Below, in pieces: positions 9,477 to 18,728 of a DNA stretch of 64,000 nt. Each line of letters opens with the position of its first letter. Position 1 is the first letter of the stretch. A program made the translations under genes and the position numbers. Source of the stretch: Caldicellulosiruptor naganoensis (GTDB lineage Bacteria > Bacillota > Thermoanaerobacteria > Caldicellulosiruptorales > Caldicellulosiruptoraceae); the NCBI RefSeq assembly GCF_026914285.1, contig NZ_CP113864.1, forward strand, positions 1,953,001 to 2,017,000, in the 5' to 3' direction. The notes under the pieces are model-generated. The model worked only from the letters and a program-made list of their open reading frames with translations, was not told the DNA's origin and searched no databases.

Positions 9477-10702
9477 ATGGAAAATGTTTTAACGAAAGAG
9501 CAATTACTTGAGTTCATAAGGAAAAATAACATCCAGAGTGTAAGCAACATTTATGAAAGCTTAAAGACCTATTTAAGGATGTGCTGCAAAGTTTTTAAGA
9601 AGCAGAGATTGAAGAAAGTTTAGGCTACAAAAAATATAATGTCAGAAATAAAAAAACAACAAATTCCCGAAATGGTTATAGTCAAAAGACTGTCAAAACT
9701 AAGTTTGGTAAAATGGAGCTTGATATTCCAAGGGATAGAGAAGATGAATTTGAACCCAAGATAATTCCTAAATACAAAAGAGATATTTCAGAGATTGAAG
9801 ACAAAATCATAGCCATGTATTCAAGAGCAATAGCAACTCGAGACATTCATGTGCAAATAAAAGATATTTATGGTATCGAAATACCTGCTGAAATGGTTAG
9901 CAAAATTACAGAGAAAATTATTCAGCAGAATAAGAGAATGGCAAAATAGACCATTGGAAAAGATATATTCGTTTATTTTCAGGGACGCGATTCATTACAA
10001 GATAAAAGACGAGGGTAAAAATTGTGAATAAAGCTGCCTATGTTGTTTTGGGTATTAACATTGAAAGATATAAGGATGTTTTGGGACTATGGATTGGAGA
10101 AAGTGAAAGTTCTAAATTCTGGTTGGGTGTTCTGAATGATTTGAAAACAAGAGGAGTAGAAGAGGTACTACTATTTTGTGCAGATAGCCTAACAGGTTTA
10201 AAAGAAGCAATAGAAGCAGTGTTCCCAAAAAGCGATATTCAAAGGTGTGTTATTCATCAGTCAAGTTAATTCGTTCAAGTATGTTTCATACAAGCACATA
10301 AAAGAGTTTTCAAAGGATTTTAAAAAACTGTATCAGGCAACTAATGAAGAAGAAGCTTTTGAGAATTTTTGTCAAATAAAAGAGAAATGGGGGAAACAAT
10401 ATCCTTATGCATTTAGAAGCTGGGAAAGCAATTGGGATTTACTAACTTCGTTTTTTAAGTTTCCACCAGAAATAAGGAGAATAATCTACACAACAAATAT
10501 TATAGAAGGTGTTCATAGACAATTTAGGAAAGTTACAAAGTCAAAGTCAGTGTTTCCAAATGATATAGCTTTAGAAAAGATGCTTTATCTTGCAACCAAA
10601 AATGTTGTAAGAAAGTGGACGCAAAGACACAGAAACTGGGATATAATATTGAACCAGCTTTTAATAATGTATCCTGAGCGGTTGAAAGAATATATAAAGT
10701 AG
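9477..10702 (+). pseudogene. Broken IS256-family (mutator-type) transposase
   Basis: The gene starts at ATG 9477 after a GAGGGAG site. It is damaged several times: a frameshift near 9567, an in-frame TAA near 9596, a frameshift near 9945, one near 10020 and one near 10260. The remaining pieces are clearly IS256-like: LGYKKYNVRNKKTTNSRNGY with KMELDIPRDRE near the start, WIGESESSKFWLGVLNDLKTR and FCADSLTGLKEAI in the catalytic core, and YTTNIIEGVHRQFRKVTKSK with the last acidic residue. No functional transposase can be made from it. Confidence 0.9.
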
Positions 10703-10722
10703 ATAGCAATCGTCAGTTCGCG

Positions 10723-10756
10723 TTTTTTAACTGCTTCTATAGAAGCAGTTAAAAAA
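10723..10756 (+). terminator. Perfect hairpin after the IS256 transposase
   Basis: A 15-bp perfect inverted repeat (arms TTTTTTAACTGCTTC and its complement, 4-nt loop) lies 20 nt after the transposase stop. With A-runs and T-runs at its base it can terminate on either strand. Confidence 0.65.
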
Positions 10757-10876
10757 CCAAATAAAAAAGAGAATATTATAACCCGGTATTAAATTTTCTC
10801 CATGAAGTTTAAAATTTATGCATAAAAAATATTAAAATGGTAATACTAAAAAATAGAAAATTGTCAATTAAATTCT
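10752..10876 (+). repeat. Left 125-bp target-site duplication of IS copy 2
   Basis: Positions 10752-10876 recur at 12859-12983 (constant offset 2107) on either side of IS1634 copy 2. The duplicated DNA belongs to the non-coding right end of the IS256-type element. Confidence 0.92.
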
Positions 10877-12858
10877 CTTGACTTTGTCAGTTTGAAGCTC
10901 AAAAAGCTTGGGAGGACTGGGATTGACAAAATATGGACCTCAATTTTGTCACTACATCATTTGCTAATACCAATAAATTCTAAGCCTTCCTCATATGTCA
11001 TGAAGTTTTTTGGACCCTTTATCTTCATTACATTCAGTATATCTCCAGCTCCTCCCTCAATTTTTTGCTTTATCAAATATTTCTTCCCTTTTATCTCTAT
11101 TTCAAAAAAGTTCATTGAATATATTGCTTCCATTATCCTTTCACTACTTATTCCTTTACCTTTTCTCCTCAAAATATATTCCAATGTCCTTTGCAGTAAA
11201 AATGCCAAAAAACATATCACAAAATGTCCTTTTATTCTGCTTTCTGTAAAGTGATATATCGGTCGCACTTCTAAACAGCTTTTCATTACTCTGAATGACT
11301 GTTCTATCTTCCATAAATCGTGATATGCTCCTAAAACCTCTTCTACATCCATATCCTTTTTGCTCGTTTGAATTGCATAATAACCGTCAAATTTCTCATC
11401 TCGTTTTATCGCTTCCTCATCCAATACATATTCTTCTGATTTTGATTTCTTCTTCAAATATTTCCTTGCACCTTTCTTTTCTAAGGCTGTTATGCTTCCT
11501 TTGTTCTCTAAAAGCTCTTTGGCTTTTCTTACCAATCTCTCTCTGTCTTCTTTGTCTTTCTTGGCTCTCTTGCTTGAATACGTTATTATCAAATTCTCTT
11601 CTATTTTGAACTCTTTACCCTCTTCATCCTTGACAATATTTGTTCTTTCCAATACCTTATATTTGAATTCATCACCATAAATTTCTTCAGCATTCAAACA
11701 TCTTTTGCCATCAAGTCTTTTATATCCTTCTTCATTAAAAACTTCATCTAAAATTTCTTTACTTGCATTCTTTAATCTGCTTGCTACTATATAGTCGTAC
11801 CCAGCTTCTTTTATCATCTTTAAATTTATTCTGCTGTTAAGCCCTTTGTCTGCTACTATTATTATCTTATCTATACTAAATTTTTCCTTCAGCTTCCTCA
11901 GTATCTTTACCATCGTCTTGCTATCTATCGTATTACCAGGAAAAAGTTCATACCCTATCGGTCTGCCTTCTTTGTCCACCAAAAGCCCTAATACAACTTG
12001 CACTTCATTTACCTTGTTGTCTTTGCTAAACCCAAAATTTTTAAGTTCATCCGCTCTACAACTCTCAAAGTATATTGTCGTCACATCATAAAACACTACA
12101 TCAACTACCATCTTAAATAAGTCTTTATTTCTCTGATACAGGTATGTCTCTAAATCTTCTTTTACACTGTCAAGAAAATCTAAACACCTGTACAATTGAT
12201 TCAAATCTATATCCTCTTCAAATCCAAAATATTTGCTTCTCTGATGATAAGTTCTTAGTTTGCTCATTGGCTCTATCAATCTCTGTATGGTCATTAAAAA
12301 ACTTACTTTGTCTACATCAAATTTTATCTTTCTCTCTTTTGCTGCTTTCCCTTTTAAAAACTTATCAATTTCAAGCTCCTGCCATAACTTTCTGTATACA
12401 ATGTATCCCCAGTTTTTTACAACTGCATCCGAAATATCTTCTTCAGATTCAATAGTAACAGCTTTTGCATTCTCAGTAGTTGTTTCAGCGACAATATCAG
12501 ATAGTTTTTTTACAATGTTTTTAAAAGCGGGGTCATCTTTGAGAATATCAAGTCTACCAAAGTTAAATAGTACTCTTTGCTTTACTTTACCATTTTCACG
12601 GTAATTTTCGACTAACCTAACATACTGATAACCGCCAGCATTAGTAATTTTGACAAACATATGGCAACTCCTTGAAGATAGTTTGTTATATTGTACCACA
12701 AAATATTTAAAAAGTCAAGCAAATTCAGTATATATTAAGCTAAAATTTGTCCCTACATTTTTTAAAATTTTTTATTTTTCTCTTCTTGAAACCCGCATAA
12801 ATTAAGACTTTGTTATTTTTTGTTAGCTCAAAAACACCTCTTAACTGACAAAGTCAAG
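10877..12858 (-). mobile_element. IS1634-family insertion sequence, copy 2 (1,982 bp, inverted)
   Basis: This has the same length, termini and gene as the element at 5920-7901 but is in the opposite orientation. Its ends are CTTGACTTTGTCAGTT at 10877 and the complement ending at 12858. It is inserted in the right end of a decayed IS256-type element and flanked by 125-bp direct repeats. The copies form an inverted pair that brackets about 3 kb. Confidence 0.95.
10957..12660 (-). CDS. IS1634-family DDE transposase, copy 2
   Basis: This 567-residue transposase has the same sequence as the copy at 6118-7821, with the same Asp, Asp and Glu motifs (YDVTT, VADKG, WKIEQSFR). The start at 12660 is chosen for the AAGGAG upstream. 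The TTGACT-17-TACAAT promoter within the element is also retained, so this copy should be active as well. It is transcribed towards the broken IS256 transposase gene. Confidence 0.95.
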   Translation of the reverse strand: MFVKITNAGGYQYVRLVENYRENGKVKQRVLFNFGRLDILKDDPAFKNIVKKLSDIVAETTTENAKAVTIESEEDISDAVVKNWGYIVYRKLWQELEIDKFLKGKAAKERKIKFDVDKVSFLMTIQRLIEPMSKLRTYHQRSKYFGFEEDIDLNQLYRCLDFLDSVKEDLETYLYQRNKDLFKMVVDVVFYDVTTIYFESCRADELKNFGFSKDNKVNEVQVVLGLLVDKEGRPIGYELFPGNTIDSKTMVKILRKLKEKFSIDKIIIVADKGLNSRINLKMIKEAGYDYIVASRLKNASKEILDEVFNEEGYKRLDGKRCLNAEEIYGDEFKYKVLERTNIVKDEEGKEFKIEENLIITYSSKRAKKDKEDRERLVRKAKELLENKGSITALEKKGARKYLKKKSKSEEYVLDEEAIKRDEKFDGYYAIQTSKKDMDVEEVLGAYHDLWKIEQSFRVMKSCLEVRPIYHFTESRIKGHFVICFLAFLLQRTLEYILRRKGKGISSERIMEAIYSMNFFEIEIKGKKYLIKQKIEGGAGDILNVMKIKGPKNFMTYEEGLEFIGISK

Positions 12859-12983
12859 AAAAACCAAATAAAAAAGAGAATATTATAACCCGGTATTAAA
12901 TTTTCTCCATGAAGTTTAAAATTTATGCATAAAAAATATTAAAATGGTAATACTAAAAAATAGAAAATTGTCAATTAAATTCT
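12859..12983 (+). repeat. Right 125-bp target-site duplication of IS copy 2
   Basis: Second copy of 10752-10876, followed directly by the last 46 bp of the IS256-type element. Confidence 0.92.
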
Positions 12984-13029
12984 GAATGATTACTTACCAA
13001 GAAGGACGGTTTATCTTAAATACACAAAA

Positions 13030-13599
13030 TTATTTACACACCCATATAGTAACATTAATGGTATAATTATTTATTCAACAACTTGGTACCAATTATATTA
13101 CAATATTACTGCACCTTCCCACATGTAAGTTATATCGTAGAGTTTACAGTTAGATTTAATATCTTTGAGTTAATTGCTAAAATTTCTCAAGTTCTCTTGA
13201 TGATGGATATTTATTTTTTTTTAATCACATCGGAATATCAAAAGAATGAAAATTTATTCTATATCCATTATCTTTTAAAATGATTTTGTCACATATCAGA
13301 ACATCTGTATTCTCAGTTGCTTGACTTAAACTCTTTCAATACTTCAGGGTTTCAATTCAATATTACTGCATGTTGCTGAAATGAAAGTAATATAATTCGT
13401 AATTTTTCTTAATGCATTGGTATCTTATAATGTCCTCTTTACGTAAAAATTGTACACTTCTAACATTAAATTAAGTGTCTTATATTTGTAATACCCACTA
13501 CTTTTATTTTATCTCACATTTACTTTCCCTTCATAAATTGTTTTGGTTTTTAAGCAAACAATTAAGCACAATCTGATATCAAGCAATGTTCAATAAATA
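13030..13599. other. AT-rich intergenic DNA, no gene seen
   Basis: Between the IS256 end and the lipoprotein gene I find no open frame with a ribosome-binding site and no clear hairpin. TTATTCAACAAC near 13070 resembles the end of the IS at 41221-42323 and may be a trace of a past insertion. Confidence 0.5.
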
Positions 13600-14853
13600 T
13601 TACAACCTTTTTTTCTTCACCAACATATAACTCACATCTGAGTTTTTATCACTTGTCTTGGACTCGATATATAATTCTATGTCTTCACCGAGTTCATATG
13701 ATACAAAATAGCTGCCCCACTCTTCATTAATTCCTTCACCAACTTTTTTTAATTCTTTTACATTCTCTAATTTTTTATCTAAATCTGAGAGAGAACCCTT
13801 CAAGGAAATGCCAAAAAGTTTTATATTGTCGCCAGAACTAAAACTATTAACATATGCTTTAGTCATATTTTCTAATCTCTCTACCGAATTAAAATCAAAG
13901 CTAAATAAAAGCCCACTTTTAGTTTTATATAATAATCCTCCCTCATAGGAATAGATCTCTACTGGTAAACCAAATTCTTTTCTTATTTCGCTTAAGTTCA
14001 TACTTAACAACTTTTTTATTGTGTCATAATTACTTAAATCAAATTCTGTATTTACTTCCTTGTTCCTTAGCTCCTTCAAATCGAACCAAAATTTTACTAC
14101 TCCTCTTGCATATGATGCAATCTTATATGGTTCAAAACAAACTAAAAGACCATTATTTTTGAATACAATATCTTCAAACAAGTCTTCATCAAAGGCTTTC
14201 TGATTGTCCTGACCATTAAACACTTCATATGGTGGATCTTCTAAATCATTACATAGAGCTCTTGCAAAGTTTATATAATTTTTTATTAATTTTCGTTGAT
14301 CATTATTCAAATAGTTTACAAGTTTTATACTGTCACCTGTTCTTAGATCAAAGGTAAAACCTTCGATTTGAGTCAAACCATGTGCTCCACCCGTATATGA
14401 GTATTCCTCAAATAAAAAAGAAATATAAGGTTCAACACTTTTGTCCCATTCATATTTGATATAAAGGGTATATGGATACAAACCTGAGTCACCTTCTGTC
14501 CCAGCAGATATTTTTTTTATATCTTCGATTTGTTGTTCAGCATATTTTTTAACAACAAAATTTATTTTCTCATAAACTTCTTGTTTCAATCCATTACCAA
14601 TGATTTTAGGTATAAACACATCTATTTTATACTTTTCTGTATTTTGATATATTCTTTCAAGTACAACATCCCACGTGGGTTTATTAGTAGGTTTATTTTT
14701 GTTTGAATACATAATACCTTGATCAGTTTTTTGCTTAACCGAAGTATTAACCTTGCTAACACTTTCATTTTTTGTTTTTAATACCGAACATCCACTGATT
14801 GACAATAACAAAAAAATAAATATACAAATTGTAATCGTATTGATCTTTTTCAT
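13600..14853 (-). CDS. Lipoprotein with DUF4163/DUF3298-like domain
   Basis: This is a 417-residue predicted lipoprotein with N-terminal helix and lipobox LSISGC (Cys about residue 22). The middle has the pattern seen in DUF4163/DUF3298 proteins such as RsiV and PdaC N-terminal parts: SFLFEEYSYTGGAHGLTQ followed by FTFDLRTGDSIKLVNYL. The C-terminal 150 residues (from about LSMNLSEIRKEFGLPVE) look like a separate small domain, often seen in exported Firmicute proteins. It follows the two zinc-ribbon membrane protein genes with a 43-nt gap, so it may be the last gene of that transcript. A role at the cell surface is inferred; its substrate is unknown. Confidence 0.75.
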   Translation of the reverse strand: MKKINTITICIFIFLLLSISGCSVLKTKNESVSKVNTSVKQKTDQGIMYSNKNKPTNKPTWDVVLERIYQNTEKYKIDVFIPKIIGNGLKQEVYEKINFVVKKYAEQQIEDIKKISAGTEGDSGLYPYTLYIKYEWDKSVEPYISFLFEEYSYTGGAHGLTQIEGFTFDLRTGDSIKLVNYLNNDQRKLIKNYINFARALCNDLEDPPYEVFNGQDNQKAFDEDLFEDIVFKNNGLLVCFEPYKIASYARGVVKFWFDLKELRNKEVNTEFDLSNYDTIKKLLSMNLSEIRKEFGLPVEIYSYEGGLLYKTKSGLLFSFDFNSVERLENMTKAYVNSFSSGDNIKLFGISLKGSLSDLDKKLENVKELKKVGEGINEEWGSYFVSYELGEDIELYIESKTSDKNSDVSYMLVKKKRL

Positions 14854-14896
14854 ACCTGGAACTCACCCCTAAATTTTAATAAAAAGTAATCAAAAT

Positions 14897-16036
14897 TTAT
14901 CTAACTCTATAAAATTCATATCTTCCCATTCCAGAACCTGGGATGGGCTCTAATATTAATTTTTTACCCTCAATTTTGAAATAATATCCTTCTTTTCCAG
15001 TCAATGTACCTGTAAGATACAATTTATTTCCATCTATCTCCCATGCGCCACCTATCCAATAATAATGGGCTTTAAATGTACCATTGGGATAAAATATGAT
15101 GGTATCTTTATTATCCGACCATGTTCCAATAATATTATCTGACCCTACACTAATGACATTTTCCCCACCTGAATTTGCTATTCCACTGCCCATTGCAAAC
15201 ATAATTACTGCTACTATAATAATGCATACAATATACGCCCCTACTGTAATATAAAGTGCCCTGGTTTCTTTATCTTTCAGTAAAACTTTGACCGACCAAA
15301 AGTTCAATACAACATTCATAAGTAAACCTAACATGCATAATAAAACAACTAACCAAACAGCTATAAACTGCAAAATTAAATTTACAATAGCTGCCCATGC
15401 AAAAGGAATTAAACTTACCCCTATTCCTCCCAATATAGCCTTAAATTCCACATCTTCTTTGAATATCATAGATGCTAATTTAACAATACCGCAATACAAA
15501 AGGTATAAAAGAAACAAAGCAATAAAGTTATACAAAAATGTTTTAAACGATGAATAAGAAGACAAAATTCCTGATATTTCAATCAAATCTTCAATAAACT
15601 GCAAACCTCTCCCCGCTAAAACAAGATTTTGAATAGAAACAAATATAAAAGTGAGAATAGCAAACAAAATGCCTGCTTTATAGTCATTGTTCTGTATAAC
15701 CTTTGAAATAAAAACAAATGGATTTTTCAAAAATGCCCAAGCAAACTTTATTGTAAGATAACAATATCGAACTGCTGAGTTAATTACATCATTTAGGGTT
15801 GAAGTATTAGTAGATTCCTTTTTCTTTTCTTCAGCGGTATTTACAGTCTGCTCAATACTTTCGCTTTTAACATCCTCACTAGCTTTCGCAGTATTTTGAG
15901 TATCGTTCAATGCTTCACCGCTTGTAACTTGATTGCCAGTTGTTTGACTCACCATCGTTTGATTTGTTTGGCAAGTGCAAACCTCACCTTCCTGAAGTTC
16001 TCTACCACAGTATGGACACTTTGTCATTTCAATCAC
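14897..16036 (-). CDS. Zinc-ribbon membrane protein (Yip1-like)
   Basis: This is a 379-residue protein. A short zinc ribbon (CPYCGRELQEGEVCTC) is followed by a low-complexity linker, then five or six membrane helices between about residues 120 and 290 in a Yip1/DUF1282-like arrangement, and a C-terminal extracytoplasmic beta-rich domain (IIGTWSDNKDTIIFYPNGTF) like those of lipocalin-type stress proteins. The start is either GTG 16036, overlapping the upstream stop by 4 nt, or ATG 16027; both share the AAGGGAG site. The overlap indicates translational coupling with the TcaA-like gene upstream. The function is unknown; the zinc ribbon plus membrane design suggests an envelope-stress sensor, but this is inference. 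Confidence 0.7.
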   Translation of the reverse strand: MIEMTKCPYCGRELQEGEVCTCQTNQTMVSQTTGNQVTSGEALNDTQNTAKASEDVKSESIEQTVNTAEEKKKESTNTSTLNDVINSAVRYCYLTIKFAWAFLKNPFVFISKVIQNNDYKAGILFAILTFIFVSIQNLVLAGRGLQFIEDLIEISGILSSYSSFKTFLYNFIALFLLYLLYCGIVKLASMIFKEDVEFKAILGGIGVSLIPFAWAAIVNLILQFIAVWLVVLLCMLGLLMNVVLNFWSVKVLLKDKETRALYITVGAYIVCIIIVAVIMFAMGSGIANSGGENVISVGSDNIIGTWSDNKDTIIFYPNGTFKAHYYWIGGAWEIDGNKLYLTGTLTGKEGYYFKIEGKKLILEPIPGSGMGRYEFYRVR

Positions 16037-17589
16037 ACACTCCCTTCATCTAGTTTGTATTCTTTAATCTTGCCATCTTCCGGCCAATTATAAAACCATG
16101 GAGCCTCTATTCCAACAATAATAAAGTTCTTTGCATTTTCATCCCATACAAGCGTGTAAACCTGTGCAGTTACTTTTTCAGGAATATCTTGTGGTGGAGA
16201 ATCGTCCTTGTAATATACTGCATCTTTGTAGTAAATTTTTGCAGTAATTTTTAATGTTATTTTTTCTTCTTCGTCTCTAAACAATTGTAATGTTCCAAAG
16301 TTGAACTCAGTTTTTGTTACCTTGCCTGTAAACTTTTGGTTGTTAGCTTTTAAATCTTGAATTCTGCTTGTAAAAACTTGTTTTAACTCATCAGAAATGT
16401 GCAAAAACTTATTCGGATCCTGAGATGTCATAGCAGTTCTGTAAGACTTTTCAAAATCATTTATAACAGAAGCAACCTTTTCGAATGTCGAATTATTAGT
16501 ATCATCGTTTGAAAGTGTATTTGGAATTGTAATGCTATTTGACCAGCTGCCAAGTTTTACAGAAGTTGTTCTCACTTCACCCCATGGAAGTTTTATTTTT
16601 GCACTAAACTCACTTCCGTCACTTACAGGTCCAAATTCAGACGCATCTTTTACCAAAACACCAGTTGGCTTACCGTTCAAAACTATCTCTGCATCTTCAA
16701 AATCTGAGTTTACCTCTACATAGCGCGGATAAAGATATAGTTCAGCTGTGTATTGGTTATAGTTACTAAAATCTGTACTGTAAATTTCTTCTTCATCAAC
16801 CTTTTCTAATGTACAATACGGACCTTTGTATTCTGCTTTAACCTTGTATATCCCAGCAATCAATGGACCTATTGAAATTTCCTGAGATGGATCTGAAACT
16901 GAAGCAATGTTTTTACCATTCAAGTATATTTTTGCGTCCTTTGTATCACACTTCACTTTTAAAAAGTAATTTTTTGCTGCAATCTTATATTTCGTGAAGA
17001 AGATCAAGCCTTTGCCTGTAGGTTTTAAGAGAAAATCATTTGAATAATCTTGAGTTGAGAAAAGATCAGATAAAATATCAGTTAGAGATCTATTCTTTTT
17101 ATCTGAGGATGAATTTGAAATTGATTGAATTGCTTCATCTAACGCTTTGAAAACACCGTTTATGTGTTCAGGCTTTGTCTGACACAACTCTAAGAAAGCT
17201 TTTAGATCATCTTGTGAAATTTGTTCACCTGTTTCATGAACAAGTATTTGGGAAAGCATTTTTGTGTTTTTATTTTTAACAGCTTCCTTGAATTCATTCA
17301 CAACCCTTTGGGGAGAATATATTGACTTTCCAATCGCTACAAACAATATTAAGAACACCAGGAAACCTATAATTCCGTAAAGCCAAGGCAAAAGTTTTCT
17401 GTCAAATTTAAATTTTATGCCTGGAACTCTAAATTCTTTTGTTTGGTCATCAAAGTATTTCTCTAAGAAGAACTCTCTCTTAGGTCTTTGCAAATTACTC
17501 AAAGTCTTTGTCTCCAAGCTCTCTCCACACTGACTACATACTTTCTGCCCATTATCAATTGTAGCACCACACCTGGGACAGTAAAGCAA
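16033..17589 (-). CDS. TcaA/YvbJ-like zinc-ribbon membrane protein
   Basis: This is a 518-residue protein. It has an N-terminal zinc ribbon (YCPRCGATIDNGQKVCSQCG), one membrane helix at about 70-92 (LLPWLYGIIGFLVFLILFVA), and a long extracytoplasmic part with repeated PEGA-like beta domains (DAKIYLNGKNIASV, DAEIVLNGKPTGVL). The layout matches TcaA of staphylococci and YvbJ of bacilli, membrane proteins linked to glycopeptide response and cell-wall homeostasis. Translation starts at a TTG with GGGAGG 7-8 nt upstream. Three 10-bp-phased Spo0A-box-like sequences lie just upstream. The family assignment rests on architecture and is fairly safe; the cellular role is not. Confidence 0.75.
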   Translation of the reverse strand: MLYCPRCGATIDNGQKVCSQCGESLETKTLSNLQRPKREFFLEKYFDDQTKEFRVPGIKFKFDRKLLPWLYGIIGFLVFLILFVAIGKSIYSPQRVVNEFKEAVKNKNTKMLSQILVHETGEQISQDDLKAFLELCQTKPEHINGVFKALDEAIQSISNSSSDKKNRSLTDILSDLFSTQDYSNDFLLKPTGKGLIFFTKYKIAAKNYFLKVKCDTKDAKIYLNGKNIASVSDPSQEISIGPLIAGIYKVKAEYKGPYCTLEKVDEEEIYSTDFSNYNQYTAELYLYPRYVEVNSDFEDAEIVLNGKPTGVLVKDASEFGPVSDGSEFSAKIKLPWGEVRTTSVKLGSWSNSITIPNTLSNDDTNNSTFEKVASVINDFEKSYRTAMTSQDPNKFLHISDELKQVFTSRIQDLKANNQKFTGKVTKTEFNFGTLQLFRDEEEKITLKITAKIYYKDAVYYKDDSPPQDIPEKVTAQVYTLVWDENAKNFIIVGIEAPWFYNWPEDGKIKEYKLDEGSV

Positions 17590-17620
17590 CTTTTTTCCCT
17601 CCCATCATCACTCTTTAATA

Positions 17621-17650
17621 TAACTCGACACAATTCGACATTATTCGACA
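17621..17650 (-). promoter_or_regulatory. Three tandem Spo0A-box-like sites at 10-bp spacing
   Basis: On the minus strand TGTCGAA, TGTCGAA and TGTCGAG occur exactly 10 bp apart, 32-61 bp upstream of the TTG start of the zinc-ribbon operon. The Spo0A box consensus is TGNCGAA, and tandem boxes at about one helical turn occur in Spo0A-controlled promoters. A TATAAT lies just upstream of the boxes (17655-17660), which would place them as a repressor site, but the promoter itself is not certain. Confidence 0.55.
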
Positions 17651-17805
17651 AATTATATACTTTTAAGGTGTAATCTTGATTTAATTATAATTTTTCTCGT
17701 ATATAAATGCAAGAGCTTATTTATCTCAAAATATGGTTGACATTAAGTTTTTCGTTTTGTATATTAAATAGCAGGAACAAAATCTTTTCTAGGGAGGTTG
17801 AGGAA

Positions 17806-18657
17806 ATGAAAAAGCACATCTCAGTATTTATAACCATATTTGCTGTTATCTTTTGTTTTGTTGCAGTTGCGTCATCTCCGACAAATTATAAGACCATGTA
17901 CGAAAAACTTTTGAAAGATTATAATTCTCTAAAAACTCAATATGACAAGCTAAAAAAAGAAAATGCTAATCTTCAAGCAAAGGTAAATGAACTTAGCAAA
18001 AAGGTAGCAACAAGCCCAGTTTATGAGTATCAAAGAGATATTATCCTAAATGGAGTAACACTCAAATACAAAGTTCCATTTATAAACTACAAAGGAATGA
18101 GATTTGTTCATCTTGACTCTATTCTTTACTGTTTCTACAATAAAAATATTGCACCTTGGAAAATTGATAACAACAAAAAAGCATTGGTTATTGGACCCAA
18201 TCTAACACCAAATGGAGGCATCTTTTTGACTGATTTGCCATTAAGCGACTATTATTCAATACACTTTAATCCAGTTTCTAATTCAAATGAGGTCACAATA
18301 TTAGGCGCAACAAAGGGCAAAAATATTGTGTGGCGAGCATATAACGAAAATTGGCGGAATGAAAATGATAGTAATAGATATACTTTTGTTCAATATAAAC
18401 TCAATGGAGATTATAAAAAGTTAAATCTAACTCTTGGGCTTGACGATGAGACAGATGTCGGGGCAAGTGGTGTCTTCAGAATCTATTTAGATGGTGAAAA
18501 GAAATATGAAAGCCCAATTGCGAAGGGTGAAAAACCTAAAAATGTATCATTAGAAGTTGTAGGAGGAAATACACTAAAAATTGAATTTTATATAAATAAA
18601 CACTATAGAAATCTTCAAGCCTTTCCTGTCGTTGTTGATGCAGTATTATATAAATAA
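17806..18657 (+). CDS. Secreted coiled-coil protein with NPCBM-like domain
   Basis: This is a 283-residue predicted secreted protein. It has a signal peptide (residues 1-22, core VFITIFAVIFCFVAVAS), a coiled coil (about 27-70, with heptads KDYNSLKTQYDKLKKENANL), a copper-amine-oxidase-N-like or similar central part, and a C-terminal domain resembling NPCBM/NEW2 (LNLTLGLDDETDVGASGVFR, then IYLDGEKKYESP), which usually binds carbohydrate. The ATG at 17806 follows a strong AGGGAGG; an open frame from 17707 lacks such a site. The gene diverges from the zinc-ribbon operon and ends in a terminator shared with rpoD. Carbohydrate binding is inferred from the fold only. Confidence 0.7.
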   Translation: MKKHISVFITIFAVIFCFVAVASSPTNYKTMYEKLLKDYNSLKTQYDKLKKENANLQAKVNELSKKVATSPVYEYQRDIILNGVTLKYKVPFINYKGMRFVHLDSILYCFYNKNIAPWKIDNNKKALVIGPNLTPNGGIFLTDLPLSDYYSIHFNPVSNSNEVTILGATKGKNIVWRAYNENWRNENDSNRYTFVQYKLNGDYKKLNLTLGLDDETDVGASGVFRIYLDGEKKYESPIAKGEKPKNVSLEVVGGNTLKIEFYINKHYRNLQAFPVVVDAVLYK

Positions 18658-18683
18658 AGTGTAAAATCGATGAACTCTGTAAC

Positions 18684-18725
18684 AAAAGCAGGGACTATCT
18701 GCTCAAAGGTAGTCCCTGCTTTTTA
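18684..18725. terminator. Bidirectional terminator between the NPCBM gene and rpoD
   Basis: AAAGCAGGGACTA pairs with TAGTCCCTGCTTT around a 12-nt loop, with A-runs and T-runs on either side. It can end transcription of both converging genes. Confidence 0.85.
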
Positions 18726-18728
18726 TTA

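Larger units (their letters stand above)
9398..13029 (+). mobile_element. Degenerate IS256-type element, interrupted by IS1634 copy 2
   Basis: The left end (about 9398-9433) and right end (about 12993-13029) are imperfect inverted repeats that share TTTTGTGTA at the tip and CCTTCTTGGTAAG inside. Between them are a broken mutator-type transposase gene and, nested near the right end, IS1634 copy 2 with its 125-bp duplication. Removing the nested insert leaves about 1.5 kb, the normal IS256-family size. I see no convincing 8-9 bp target duplication outside the ends, which fits an old insertion. Confidence 0.8.

Noticed and set aside
13066..13085. TTATTCAACAAC as an end of the IS found at 41221-42323
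   Set aside because: Only one end-like sequence is present and no transposase piece lies near; too short to call.
17707..17805. N-terminal extension of the NPCBM-like protein
   Set aside because: The extra 33 codons lack a ribosome-binding site, while ATG 17806 has a strong one and starts a normal signal peptide.
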